DNA from: Oscillospiraceae bacterium
GTDB taxonomy: Bacteria; Bacillota; Clostridia; Oscillospirales; Oscillospiraceae
Direction of reading: 5' to 3'
Assembly: GCA_017538965.1 (NCBI GenBank)
Contig: JAFYHU010000037.1
Span: forward strand, 33,941 to 97,940
Length of the DNA stretch: 64,000 bases
Part shown: piece after piece, positions 52,598 to 61,689 of the stretch
Layout: each line of letters begins with the position of its first letter
Position numbering within the stretch: position 1 is the first letter of the stretch
Notes under the pieces: generated by a model
What the model saw: only the letters and a program-made list of their open reading frames with translations
What the model was told of the DNA's origin: nothing
Database searches by the model: none
Position numbers and translations under genes: made by a program

Positions 52598-54384
52598 CAG
52601 CCGTCCTTTTCGTCTGAAAAGCTGTCCAGCGCCTCGAACTTGTCCCGGAAGATCTCGTGGATCTGCTTCCGCGTCAGTTCACTGTCTCCGGCTTCGGTAC
52701 GGGGCCTCTCCCCGCAGTCTCTGTCATAACGGATCAGCGCGTCCGCGATCATGTCGCAGTAATCGATCAGCTGTTCCTCCGTATAGCAGATGTCGGTAAA
52801 CAGCGTGCTCCCGCTTCTCTGACTTCCTTCTTCGTGGACTCTCTGAATAAAGCGGCTCTTCATGGTGTTTCCGAGCGCCATGATTTCTTCCGTATAGTAT
52901 TGGATCGCGTGGGAAACATTCGGTATTCTCGCGTTGTATCCCTTGATGGTGAGCTGGATGATCTCAAAGATCGCCTGGCCGAGGATTTGGATCTCCCTGC
53001 GATCCTTTGCCGTCAGCTTATCTTCCGAATTGTCGATGTCATGAATCATCCCGAGGAGTTTCCCGGCCACCTTCCCCATCCGGCCGAAAGCGGTGCTGCC
53101 CGCGGAGAGAAGAGATACCGCCGCCTTGTCCTTCTGTCCGAGCTCCTCACCCGTGATCCGGAGCAGATAGGCGTCAATCTGTTCCTGATACTGGCGCGAG
53201 CGCTCACACAGAAGATGCACCTGATCGACCAGCTCCGGATCCTCCCGGATGGCAACCGCCGCAAGGAACGCCTCTCCGACGGTTTCGGACAGAAGCTTGA
53301 CCGCCCTGTCTGTCTGCTCGAGGGCAATCCCCGGCGTTGCCAGGAGGTTTTCGTCGAGCATGGTCAGTCTGTTGGCCTCTTCCTGTTTCTCCTCTTCGCT
53401 CATCGGGATCGTCCGCTGCGCCATGCGCACGATGATGTCGGACAGCGGCAGCCATACGATGATTCCGCAGATGTTGATGAAGGAGTGGAAGAACGGAACG
53501 CCGATTCCTCCGACAGTTTTCTCGAGAAATGCAAAGCCGAGAAAATGATTCAGCAGGTAGAAAACCACCATGAACGAGATCGTTTTCAGCAGGTTATAGT
53601 ACAGCGCCATAAACGCCGTACGCTTGGCATTGTTGGAGGTGCCGAGGGAAGACATCAGCGCGGTGATGCAGGTTCCCACCTGTGCGCCGCAGATCAGCGG
53701 GATCGCCATGCCGAAGGTGATCCCGACGGAGAGCGCAAAGGCCTGTACGATGCCGATAAAGGCATCCGCGCTCTGGATGAGCATGGTAAAGATGCAGGCA
53801 AACAGGAATCCCACGATCGGGTTCGTGAAGCTGTTCAGGACATCCTGAATGACGGGGATCTCTTTCAGCGGCGCAACCGCCTGGCTCATGAGGTTCATCC
53901 CGATCATCATGACGGCAAAGCCGAGCAGGGCGGAGCCGATGGTTTTCTTTTTCTGCGAACGGCAGAACATCGTCATGCCCACGCCGACAATCGCCACGAA
54001 GGGCGAGAAGTTGGCGGGCTTGATGATCGTCATGAAAAAGGACTGGCCGTCGATCGCGTTTAAGGCCAGGAGCCATGCCGTGATCGTCGTTCCCAGATTT
54101 GCGCCGATGATCATACCGAGTGCTCCGGTCAGCTGGATCAGACCGGAATTCACCAGGCCTACCACGAGAACCGTGATCGCGGAGGCGGACTGCACCACGC
54201 AGGTCACGGCAAGGCCGAACAGGAACGCGAGAAAGCGGTTCTTCGTTGCCTTGTTGATCAGGGTATTCAGGCTTCCTCCCGTCATCGTGCTGAGGGACGC
54301 GCTCATGGTGTTCATGCCGGTGAGAAACAGCGCGAGGCCGCCCAGCATGGAGGCTATGAGCAGAAAAATATCCAATGCAGTCAT
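52597..54384 (-). CDS. Na/Pi cotransporter family protein with PhoU-like tail
   Basis: A 595-residue protein. The first 330 residues hold the two inverted Na_Pi_cotrans repeats with QSASA and QSADA motifs (QSSSA in the family) and about nine transmembrane helices. The rest is a PhoU-like helical domain. The ATG at 54382-54384 has AAGGGAAG upstream; the frame extends 37 codons further without a start signal. It should move phosphate with sodium. It heads an operon with a solute-binding protein and a c-di-GMP enzyme. Confidence 0.92.
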   Translation of the reverse strand: MTALDIFLLIASMLGGLALFLTGMNTMSASLSTMTGGSLNTLINKATKNRFLAFLFGLAVTCVVQSASAITVLVVGLVNSGLIQLTGALGMIIGANLGTTITAWLLALNAIDGQSFFMTIIKPANFSPFVAIVGVGMTMFCRSQKKKTIGSALLGFAVMMIGMNLMSQAVAPLKEIPVIQDVLNSFTNPIVGFLFACIFTMLIQSADAFIGIVQAFALSVGITFGMAIPLICGAQVGTCITALMSSLGTSNNAKRTAFMALYYNLLKTISFMVVFYLLNHFLGFAFLEKTVGGIGVPFFHSFINICGIIVWLPLSDIIVRMAQRTIPMSEEEKQEEANRLTMLDENLLATPGIALEQTDRAVKLLSETVGEAFLAAVAIREDPELVDQVHLLCERSRQYQEQIDAYLLRITGEELGQKDKAAVSLLSAGSTAFGRMGKVAGKLLGMIHDIDNSEDKLTAKDRREIQILGQAIFEIIQLTIKGYNARIPNVSHAIQYYTEEIMALGNTMKSRFIQRVHEEGSQRSGSTLFTDICYTEEQLIDYCDMIADALIRYDRDCGERPRTEAGDSELTRKQIHEIFRDKFEALDSFSDEKDG

Positions 54385-54545
54385 AAGTACTTCCCTTTTC
54401 CTCCGGATTCGGCAGTGATCATGATTCCTGCTGCCAGGGGCATCCGCCCCTGCCCGGAATCTCCGGAGACTACTATAACACAAGTATTCGCGCAATGGTA
54501 GTATTAAATATCAGTATCCATCCGGAAAACCGTGCGCCTGTGTGC

Positions 54546-54574
54546 TTGTTTTGTGACAGAAGCTGTGCTATCAT
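54546..54574 (+). promoter_or_regulatory. promoter of the second leader-peptide gene
   Basis: TTGTTT (54546-54551), 17 bp, TATCAT (54569-54574), followed by GGGAGGAG before the ATG at 54610. The gene is thus a single-gene unit closed by the terminator at 54843. Confidence 0.6.
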
Positions 54575-54609
54575 GATGTCGGAAAAACAAACGGGGAGGA
54601 GAAAAATCC

Positions 54610-54816
54610 ATGGAAAACAAAAAGAATAAACTGAACCGTGACGAGCTTGAGAGCGTCAGCGGAGGCACATATGGTCAATACGACTATGTCGGCAGCTATA
54701 CCTGCCCGTACTGCGGAAAAATCAATACCATCGGCCGTTATTGCTACTCCGGCAAGACCACATGGGTCTGCGAGAACTACGGCCTCTGCGGAAAGACTTT
54801 TACCATCATATTCTGA
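54610..54816 (+). CDS. double-glycine-leader Cys-rich peptide
   Basis: The 68-residue product begins with a short leader MENKKNKLNRDELESVSGG, matching the class II bacteriocin / RiPP pattern (L-x-x-x-E-L-x-x-V-x-GG). The core of about 49 residues is aromatic and has cysteines in CPYCGK, YCYSG, CENYG and LCGK, a probable zinc ribbon. It has its own promoter, a strong ribosome binding site and a near-perfect terminator, so expression seems real. No processing or export gene is nearby. Confidence 0.8.
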   Translation: MENKKNKLNRDELESVSGGTYGQYDYVGSYTCPYCGKINTIGRYCYSGKTTWVCENYGLCGKTFTIIF

Positions 54817-54842
54817 TGAATGCCGTCCCGGCAGGAGATCAG

Positions 54843-54889
54843 AAACCGGAAATCCGGGAAGATTCTGTGTCTTCCCGGATTTCCGGTTT
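54843..54889 (+). terminator. strong intrinsic terminator
   Basis: A perfect 20-bp stem (AAACCGGAAATCCGGGAAGA and its complement), a 7-base loop and a run of eight T. It closes the leader-peptide gene. Confidence 0.9.
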
Positions 54890-55048
54890 TTTTTACGGAA
54901 CTCTGCAGGCTCTGCCGTCCCCTTCCGCTTTGCTTTCAGCAGCAGACAAAAATGCTGATCTTGGTCTACCATTTTCGGCGGAATTATGTTATACTGTTTT
55001 ATTATTGTAAACGGCCGAAATACAGGCCAGGCAGGAGGTGCGCCGCGT

Positions 55049-56431
55049 ATGGAATATTCCAGAGTCGAAGTACGCCCCGGCGTATGGCTTACGCATCTGC
55101 GGGAGAAGAAATTCAAGACTGCGTGTTTCAGCGTCAGTCTTCTTTCCCAGCTCAACAGGCAGACCGTATCCATGAACGCACTGATTCCCTTTGTTCTGCA
55201 CCGCGGAACCAAGCTCTATCCGGACATGCAGGCGCTGAGCGAGCGACAGGAAGAGCTGTACGGCACGGTGGTTGAGCCCATCGTCCGGCGAATCGGAGAG
55301 ATACACTGCAGCGGCTTCTATGCCAGTTTCCCGGAGGATGACTATCTGCCCGGGGACGAGTCGGTTCTGCAGGAGGCGATCGGTCTGACGCTCGGGCTGC
55401 TGCTCGACCCGGTCACGCGCGGCGGGCTGCTGCTTCCGGATTACGTGGACAGCGAGCGGGAGAAGCTGCTGGACCTGATTGCCGCACGGGTCAACAACAA
55501 GCGCAGCTATGCCGTGCTCCGGTGCATGGAAGAGATGTGCGCCTTTGAGGATTATTCCGCCGGGCGCCTCGGCGACGAAGCCAGCGCCCGCGCCATCAAC
55601 TACAAGAAGCTCAGCAAGCATTACCGCTCGCTCCTGCAGACCTGCCCGATCGAGCTTTTCTACTGCGGGCATGCTAGCACGGAAAAAGTCCGGGCGATTC
55701 TGCGGGATCAGCTGGCAACCCTCCCCCGCGGGGAAATCAACTTTGACATCGGCACCGAAATCCGCATGAACGCGGTGGAGGAGCAGCCGCGCCTGACGGT
55801 GGAAGAGATGGACGTCGCGCAGGTGAATCTGGTCATCGGCTGGCGTCTCGGCGAATGCATGGAGGATCCGGACTTCCCGGCCCTGTACGTATTCAACGAG
55901 CTCTTCGGGGGAAGCCCGAGTTCGAAGCTTTTCCTCAACGTACGCGAGAAGCACTCGCTCTGCTACTATGTGAGCTCTCTCGTTGACATCCGCAAGGGCC
56001 TGCTGCTGGTCTCGTCGGGCGTCCGCGAAGAGGACGTCGAGGCTGCGAAGAGCGAGATCTTCGCGCAGCTGGAAGCCTTGAAAAAGGGAGAATTTTCGGA
56101 AGAGGAACTGGAAACCGCCAAAGCCGGCGCCGCCTCGGATCTGCGGTCGGTCCCGGATTCACAGGGAGCGCTGGAAGGCTTTTTCGTATCGCAGGCGCTG
56201 GCCGGCACCGATTACGGCCCGAAGGAGCTGGCCGAACTGATCGGCGAGGTCACTGCCGAGCGCGTCATCGCGATCGCGGCCAGCACGGTCTGCGACCAGA
56301 TTTATCTGCTGAAGGCACCGGAAGAAGAGACCGCTGCGGCGGAGACCTCATCCGGCGCTGACGCGCCACCTTCCCCAGAGGGGAAGGCTGAGGGGAAGGC
56401 AGCAGACGCGGAAGGGGGCGAGGAGGCGTGA
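55049..56431 (+). CDS. M16 family peptidase-like protein, YmfF/YfmF type (inactive subunit)
   Basis: A 460-residue M16 protein without the HxxEH zinc motif, so probably the non-catalytic partner of the next gene. Firmicutes encode such pairs together (ymfF and ymfH in Bacillus; some annotations link them to EF-P modification). The ATG at 55049 follows AGGAGG. The last 30 residues (ETSSGADAPPSPEGKAEGKA and on) are low-complexity and are encoded by a dispersed repeat at 56345-56388, added in frame. It overlaps the next gene by 4 bases. Confidence 0.9.
   Translation: MEYSRVEVRPGVWLTHLREKKFKTACFSVSLLSQLNRQTVSMNALIPFVLHRGTKLYPDMQALSERQEELYGTVVEPIVRRIGEIHCSGFYASFPEDDYLPGDESVLQEAIGLTLGLLLDPVTRGGLLLPDYVDSEREKLLDLIAARVNNKRSYAVLRCMEEMCAFEDYSAGRLGDEASARAINYKKLSKHYRSLLQTCPIELFYCGHASTEKVRAILRDQLATLPRGEINFDIGTEIRMNAVEEQPRLTVEEMDVAQVNLVIGWRLGECMEDPDFPALYVFNELFGGSPSSKLFLNVREKHSLCYYVSSLVDIRKGLLLVSSGVREEDVEAAKSEIFAQLEALKKGEFSEEELETAKAGAASDLRSVPDSQGALEGFFVSQALAGTDYGPKELAELIGEVTAERVIAIAASTVCDQIYLLKAPEEETAAAETSSGADAPPSPEGKAEGKAADAEGGEEA
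56345..56388. repeat. ACCTCATCCG-type element inside the first M16 gene
   Basis: ACCTCATCCGGCGCTGACGC, then GCCACCTTCCCC-AGA-GGGGAAGG. It is in frame and encodes the TSSGADAPPSPEGKA segment. A nearly identical copy is at 57763-57806 in the next gene. Confidence 0.8.
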
Positions 56432-57861
56432 TGACAAGGCAGGAATACTCCGCCACGGGAGATGTCCTATACAGCGCCACAGCAAAAAACGGTCTGCGCA
56501 TCCGCGTGCTTCCCAAAACGGGCTTTTCCGGGTTCTATGCCGTGTTCGCGACGGATTACGGCGGGACCTACCGGCGCTTTGCTCTCAACGGCACGGATTA
56601 TGACACGCCGGCCGGCGTCGCGCACTACCTCGAGCACAAGATGTTCGATCTGCCGGACGGCGACAGCGCGCTGAGCCTGCTTTCGAAAAACGGGGCCGAT
56701 CCGAACGCCTTTACCTCGTCGGATGTCACCTGCTATTATTTCCGCTGCACACATCTGTTTGAAGAGAATCTGCGGCTTCTGCTGCATTTTGTCTCCACCC
56801 CGTATTTTACGGAGGAGACGGTGCAGAAGGAGCAGGGCATTATCGGCCAGGAAATCCGCATGGGCGACGACAGCCCCGGAAACGCCAACTATTACAGTCT
56901 GCTGAAGCTGCTGTACAAAACCCACCCGATCCGCGAAAAGATCATCGGCACCGCAGAAAGCATCGCCGAAATCACGGCCGAGACGCTCTATACCTGTCAC
57001 AGGGCTTTCTATATTCCGGCGAACATGGTGCTGTGCGTGGCCGGAGACGTGGATCCCGAGCACATTCTGGCCGTTGCGGAAGAAGTGCTGCCGCAGGAAG
57101 CGGGCACGATCCCGACGGTGGACTTCGGCGAGAAGGAGGATCTGCTGCCCGTCGGGACACGCGCCTCGCTCGAGATGCCGGTCTCGATTCCGCAGTTTCT
57201 GATCGGGGCCAAGCTGCATCCCGAAGAGAAAGGCCCTGCCCTTTTCCGTCAGCAGCTGACCGCGTCGCTGGCTCTCCGGCTGCTGGCCGGACCCTCTTCG
57301 CCTTTTTACAACAGGCTGTATGCCGAGGGGCTGATCAACCGGAGCTTTGACGCGGATGCGGACTTCTCGACCGGGATCGGAACCGTCATCGTCGGCGGGG
57401 AAAGCCGGGATCCCGAAGCGGTGTATGACGCGCTGCTGAAGGAACTGAAACGTCTTGACAAAGAGGGAATCGACCGAAAGCTCTTCGAGCGGGCTCACCG
57501 CTCCAGCATCGGCGGCGCGCTGCGGGCCATGGAGGAGTTTGACGATGTGTGCGTCAATCTCGCACTTGACGAATTTGACGGCTTCTGCTATCTTGACTAT
57601 CCGGCTATCATGGCGTCGATCAGCAAGGAGGAGTGCGAGGTCTTCCTGAGGGAGACGCTGAAGCCGGAACGGCTGGCCATGAGCGTGGTCACGGCGGGGA
57701 CCTCTTCTGCCGAGGCGGGGACCTCTTCTGCCGAGGCGGGGACCTCTTCTGCCGAGGCGGAGACCTCATCCGGCGCTGACGCGCCACCTTCCCCAGAGGG
57801 AAAGGCAGAGGAGAATGCCGCCGAGGCGGAGATTTCATCCGATGCTGAGGGGGATGTATGA
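56428..57861 (+). CDS. M16 family zinc peptidase, YmfH/YfmH type
   Basis: A 477-residue M16 peptidase with the inverted zinc motif HYLEH (in VAHYLEHKMFDLPDGDS) and the downstream ligand glutamate in QEIRMGDDSPGNANY. It pairs with the inactive YmfF-like protein upstream (4-base overlap). The C-terminus carries three tandem GTSSAEA units from a 21-bp repeat (57694-57756), then a dispersed element encoding TSSGADAPPSPEGKA. These tails are not part of the M16 fold. It overlaps lgt by 4 bases. Confidence 0.92.
   Translation: MMTRQEYSATGDVLYSATAKNGLRIRVLPKTGFSGFYAVFATDYGGTYRRFALNGTDYDTPAGVAHYLEHKMFDLPDGDSALSLLSKNGADPNAFTSSDVTCYYFRCTHLFEENLRLLLHFVSTPYFTEETVQKEQGIIGQEIRMGDDSPGNANYYSLLKLLYKTHPIREKIIGTAESIAEITAETLYTCHRAFYIPANMVLCVAGDVDPEHILAVAEEVLPQEAGTIPTVDFGEKEDLLPVGTRASLEMPVSIPQFLIGAKLHPEEKGPALFRQQLTASLALRLLAGPSSPFYNRLYAEGLINRSFDADADFSTGIGTVIVGGESRDPEAVYDALLKELKRLDKEGIDRKLFERAHRSSIGGALRAMEEFDDVCVNLALDEFDGFCYLDYPAIMASISKEECEVFLRETLKPERLAMSVVTAGTSSAEAGTSSAEAGTSSAEAETSSGADAPPSPEGKAEENAAEAEISSDAEGDV
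57694..57806. repeat. 21-bp tandem repeat plus ACCTCATCCG-type element in the second M16 gene
   Basis: Three identical copies of a 21-base unit start at 57694, 57715 and 57736 and encode GTSSAEA. The dispersed element at 57763-57806 follows directly; the tandem unit resembles its first bases (ACCTCTTC for ACCTCATC). The whole is in frame. Confidence 0.85.
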
Positions 57862-58721
57862 CGGCGGCATTTGAAACCATGCAGCGGGAAAGCGCCATCA
57901 GCTTTCCCCTTTTCGGAGACGGGAGCATCAATCCGCCCGCCTATATCCAGGTTTTCGGGAGAAACATTTATCTCTACGGCATGCTGGTCGCCCTGGGCTT
58001 TATTCTGGCGATCGTGATCTGCGCGCGGATCGCGCCGAAATTCGGCATCAGCTCCGACAGCTTTTACGATCTGGCGATCTGGATGATCCCGCTGACCATT
58101 CTCGGAGCGCGGCTGTATTTCGTGGCTTTCCGCTGGGACTATTACGGGACGCACCCGACGGAAATCCTCGCCATCTGGGAAGGCGGCCTCGCCATCTACG
58201 GCGGCATCATCGCGGGTGTTCTCACCTGTTATGTCTTCTGCAGGATTAAGAAGATCTCCTTCCCCGCCATGCTGGACGTCATCTCGTTCGGCCTGCTGAT
58301 CGGGCAGATTCTGGGCCGCTGGGGAAACTTCTTCAACCGCGAGGCCTTCGGCGCACAGACCGACATTTTCTGCCGCATGGGGCTGATTTCGCCGGACGGC
58401 AGCACCATTTACGTTCATCCGACCTTTCTGTATGAAAGCCTGTGGAATCTCGCAGGGCTCATCTTTCTGATCCTGTTCGTCCGGAGCGGGAAGCGCCGCT
58501 ACGACGGGCAGTGCATCCTGATTTACTTTTTCTGGTACGGTCTGGGAAGGGCCTGGATCGAAGGCCTGCGTACAGACAGCCTTTATATCAGTTCCACGGG
58601 CATTCGCGTCTCGCAGCTGCTGAGCATAGTGATCGTACTGGTTTCGGGCGCTCTGCTGCTGAAGAACAGAAACAATCACAGCCTGCAGGCGCAGGAGGAG
58701 AAACAGGATGGCAAAGGATAA
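57858..58721 (+). CDS. lgt: prolipoprotein diacylglyceryl transferase
   Basis: Lgt transfers diacylglycerol to the lipobox cysteine of prolipoproteins. The 287-residue protein has seven transmembrane helices and the Lgt signature GRWGNFFNREAFG, plus YGGIIAG and HPTFLYESLWNL. It overlaps the M16 gene by 4 bases and the next gene by 14. It serves the lipoproteins encoded at 25842, 51770 and 61686 among others. Confidence 0.96.
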   Translation: MTAAFETMQRESAISFPLFGDGSINPPAYIQVFGRNIYLYGMLVALGFILAIVICARIAPKFGISSDSFYDLAIWMIPLTILGARLYFVAFRWDYYGTHPTEILAIWEGGLAIYGGIIAGVLTCYVFCRIKKISFPAMLDVISFGLLIGQILGRWGNFFNREAFGAQTDIFCRMGLISPDGSTIYVHPTFLYESLWNLAGLIFLILFVRSGKRRYDGQCILIYFFWYGLGRAWIEGLRTDSLYISSTGIRVSQLLSIVIVLVSGALLLKNRNNHSLQAQEEKQDGKG

Positions 58722-60300
58722 ACGGGGCGGGCTTCTTCTGCTCGCCGTCAGCCTTCTGCTGGTTCTGGGGATCAGTCTGCACTTCTGTCTGTGGAAAAGC
58801 GGCATGTTCATTGACGAGATCTACACCTACGGTCTCTCCAACAGCCACTACCAGCCCTTCATCGGCCACGGTGAGGGAGAATGGATTCAGGAGCAGACGC
58901 TCACACGGGCGGATTTCTTCGACTATCTGGCCGTGACGGGAGAAGACCGCTTTGATTTCGGATCGGTCTACTCGAATCAGGAGCTGGACGTCCATCCCCC
59001 GCTGCATTACTGGATCATCAACATCTGTTCCTCGCTGGCGGAAAACCAGTTCAGCAAGTGGATCGGTCTGATCCCCGACCTGCTGATCTATCTCGGGACG
59101 CTGGCGCTGCTCTTTTCCCTGTGCCGGGAACTGCATTTCGGGGATGCCGTCTCGGCGCTCTGCGTTCTGTTCTACGGGCTCAGCCGGGTCGGCCTCAGCA
59201 CGGTGCTGATGATCCGGATGTATGTGCTGATGGGCTTTTTCACGGTTCTGCTGGCACTGCTGGTCCTTCGGGAAATGCGAAAGCCCTCCCTGCGGAAAGA
59301 GATCGGGATCGGACTGTGCATCTTTCTCGGGCTGCTGACGCAGTACTACTTCGTGTTTTACGCCTTCTTCCTCTGCGCCTTCTATGTACTGTGGCGCCTG
59401 GGGCGGAAGGAGTGGAAGGACGCGCTTCGGTTTTCGCTCTGCGCCTTTGCCGGCGTCGGGCTGATGCTGCTGTGTTTTCCGGCAGCCATCGCCCAGCTGA
59501 CGGCAGACAAGCTGGTCTCGGGCGGAAACGCGATGGAGAATCTGGAGAACGTCACGGCCTGGCCCGGGCGGCTGCGCTATTACTTCGGTCAGATTCGTCA
59601 GGGTCTGTGGGCGGCGGTTCTCTCCGCTCTGGCGGCGCTTGTCTGCGCCGGACTTGTTTCGCTCAGGCACCGCCGGGCGCTGCCGATCAGAAAAGACGAG
59701 CTCGGGCCGCTGGTTCTGCTGCTGCTTCCGGTTCTGCCGACGGTGTTCATCGCGGCGGTCATCGCCCCGGTCGTGGAAGGGCGCTATATCTACAACATCA
59801 TGCCGATCTGCGCTCTGGCGGCGGGCTATGCCGTCCATCTGGCGCTGCAGAGCATCGGGAAGGACGGGAAGAACAGCCGTTTGGCCGCGTATGTGCTGCT
59901 CGGCTTCTGCGCCTGCCTGACGATCGCGCTGTCTCTGCGCACGGTGCCGGAATACATCTATGACGAGCACCGCGGATATAACGAGCTGGTCGCCGAACAC
60001 GCGGAAGATCCCTGCGTCTATCTGACGGGCTATTATGCTCCGGTCACGCAGGACATGCTGCAGCTGATGCAGTTTGAGACCGTCTATGTGACCGAGGATC
60101 CCGCATCGGCCGGTCTTCAGCGCTATCTCAGAAACGCGGACCGTCCGGAGTGCGTGGTATATATTGACGTCAGCGGTTTCTGGGGCAGCGGATTTGATCC
60201 GGACGAAATGCTGCCGGCGCTGATGAGAGAGACCGGTTATACCGAAGCGGAACACCTGTATCAATACGCATTAAGCGACACCTACCTGCTGAGGAGATAA
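58708..60300 (+). CDS. GT-C fold membrane glycosyltransferase
   Basis: A 530-residue protein with about eleven transmembrane helices. After TM1 comes an acidic motif (MFIDEIYTYG) and DVHPPLHYWI, the pattern of GT39/ArnT/PMT-like transferases that use polyprenyl-phosphate sugars. It overlaps lgt by 14 bases and precedes a GT2 enzyme and a GtrA flippase. With them it makes a three-component glycosylation set of the CsbB/GtcA/YfhO kind, which decorates wall or lipoteichoic acid. The acceptor is not known. Confidence 0.85.
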   Translation: MAKDKRGGLLLLAVSLLLVLGISLHFCLWKSGMFIDEIYTYGLSNSHYQPFIGHGEGEWIQEQTLTRADFFDYLAVTGEDRFDFGSVYSNQELDVHPPLHYWIINICSSLAENQFSKWIGLIPDLLIYLGTLALLFSLCRELHFGDAVSALCVLFYGLSRVGLSTVLMIRMYVLMGFFTVLLALLVLREMRKPSLRKEIGIGLCIFLGLLTQYYFVFYAFFLCAFYVLWRLGRKEWKDALRFSLCAFAGVGLMLLCFPAAIAQLTADKLVSGGNAMENLENVTAWPGRLRYYFGQIRQGLWAAVLSALAALVCAGLVSLRHRRALPIRKDELGPLVLLLLPVLPTVFIAAVIAPVVEGRYIYNIMPICALAAGYAVHLALQSIGKDGKNSRLAAYVLLGFCACLTIALSLRTVPEYIYDEHRGYNELVAEHAEDPCVYLTGYYAPVTQDMLQLMQFETVYVTEDPASAGLQRYLRNADRPECVVYIDVSGFWGSGFDPDEMLPALMRETGYTEAEHLYQYALSDTYLLRR

Positions 60301-60304
60301 GATC

Positions 60305-61216
60305 ATGCTGTCTGTCATTCTGCCAGCCTACAACGAAGAAAAAATGATTCCCGTCGCAGCGGAGACGCTGGCCGGCATTCTGGACGAAGCGGGCATCGCG
60401 TTCGAACTGCTGTTCGTCAACGACGGCTCGAGAGACGGGACCTGGGACGCCATCTGCCGGGCGAGAGAAAAGGACCCGCGGGTCTGCGGGATCTGCTTCA
60501 GCCGGAACTTCGGCAAGGAGGCGGCCATGTTCGCCGGGCTCGAAAAGGCCCGCGGCGACTGCTGCGTGGTTCTGGACTGCGACCTGCAGCATCCGCCCGA
60601 GAAGATCGTCGAGATGTACCGGCTCTGGGAGCAGGGCTATGAGGTCGTCGAGGGCATCAAAGAGGACCGCGGCCAGGAGAGCGGACTCCACCGTTTTGCC
60701 GCGAACAGCTTCTACGGACTGATCAGCCGGGCGACCGGCATGGATATGGCTTCGTCCTCGGACTTCAAGCTGCTGGACCGCAAGGTGGTCGACACGCTGA
60801 ACGCCATGCCCGAGCGCAATGTCTTTTTCCGGGCGCTGAGCTTCTGGGTCGGTTTCAAGCGCGCGGAGGTAAAATACGATGTGCGGGAGCGCGTCGCCGG
60901 GGAAAGCAAATGGTCCACCCGCTCGCTCATCAAATATGCCATCAACAACATCGGTTCCTTTTCCTCCGCACCGCTGCACCTGATCACCGTGATGGGCATC
61001 ATCGCGCTGATAATCGCGCTGGTGTTCTCGGTGGTTTCGCTGGTACAGAAGCTGATGGGCGTTGCGCTGGGCGGCTTCACGACCGTGATCATTCTGCTGC
61101 TGCTGTTCGGCAGCCTCATCATGATCAGCCTCGGCATCATCGGCTATTATATCGCGCGGATCTATGAAGAGATCAAAGGCCGGCCGCGGTATGTCATCGA
61201 GGAATATCTCGGCTGA
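60305..61216 (+). CDS. GT2 polyprenyl-phosphate glycosyltransferase (DPM1/GtrB-like)
   Basis: A 303-residue protein with the GT2 domain (SVILPAYNEEKMIP, NDGSRDGTW, LDCDLQHPPE) and two C-terminal transmembrane helices, matching GtrB/CsbB. It would charge undecaprenyl phosphate with a sugar from a nucleotide donor. It starts 4 bp after the GT-C gene and precedes GtrA. Confidence 0.92.
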   Translation: MLSVILPAYNEEKMIPVAAETLAGILDEAGIAFELLFVNDGSRDGTWDAICRAREKDPRVCGICFSRNFGKEAAMFAGLEKARGDCCVVLDCDLQHPPEKIVEMYRLWEQGYEVVEGIKEDRGQESGLHRFAANSFYGLISRATGMDMASSSDFKLLDRKVVDTLNAMPERNVFFRALSFWVGFKRAEVKYDVRERVAGESKWSTRSLIKYAINNIGSFSSAPLHLITVMGIIALIIALVFSVVSLVQKLMGVALGGFTTVIILLLLFGSLIMISLGIIGYYIARIYEEIKGRPRYVIEEYLG

Positions 61217-61239
61217 GCCCTCTGCAAGGAGTATTGGTA

Positions 61240-61689
61240 ATGATAGAAAAAATCAAGGCCCTCTGCATCAAATATCGGGAACTCATCGTCTATATCATCG
61301 TCGGCGGGATGACCACCGTGGTCGCCTGGGGCTGCAAGTTCCTCTGGAACTTCCTCTTCTTCGGCGGAACCGCGCTGCCGACGGTCGGGCAGAACACCGT
61401 GCTGTCGGTGGTTGAAAACGTCTCGGGCATTGCGTTTGCCTATCCGGCCAACCGTAAATGGGTGTTTCAGAGCAAGAACCCAAACATCCTGGCTGAACTG
61501 ATCAGCTTCATCGGCTCGCGCGCGGCGACCTGGATCCTCGGCTGGCTGCTGAACATGCTGATGGTCAATGTGCTGGGAATCAGCGTGTTTATTTCGACGA
61601 TGGTCGTCAGCGTTTTCGTCATTGTCGGCAACTATGTCTTCGCGAAGCTGCTGGTCTTCCGCAAAAAGAAGCCGGAGGCCGAACCGTGA
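61240..61689 (+). CDS. GtrA family flippase-like protein
   Basis: A 149-residue protein with four transmembrane helices and GtrA motifs (YIIVGGMTTVVAWG, FAYPANRKWVFQS, VIVGNYVFAKLLVF). GtrA proteins are thought to flip polyprenyl-phosphate sugars. The ATG at 61240 has AAGGAG 8 bases before it. Its stop overlaps the GTG start of the lipoprotein gene (4 bases). Confidence 0.92.
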   Translation: MIEKIKALCIKYRELIVYIIVGGMTTVVAWGCKFLWNFLFFGGTALPTVGQNTVLSVVENVSGIAFAYPANRKWVFQSKNPNILAELISFIGSRAATWILGWLLNMLMVNVLGISVFISTMVVSVFVIVGNYVFAKLLVFRKKKPEAEP

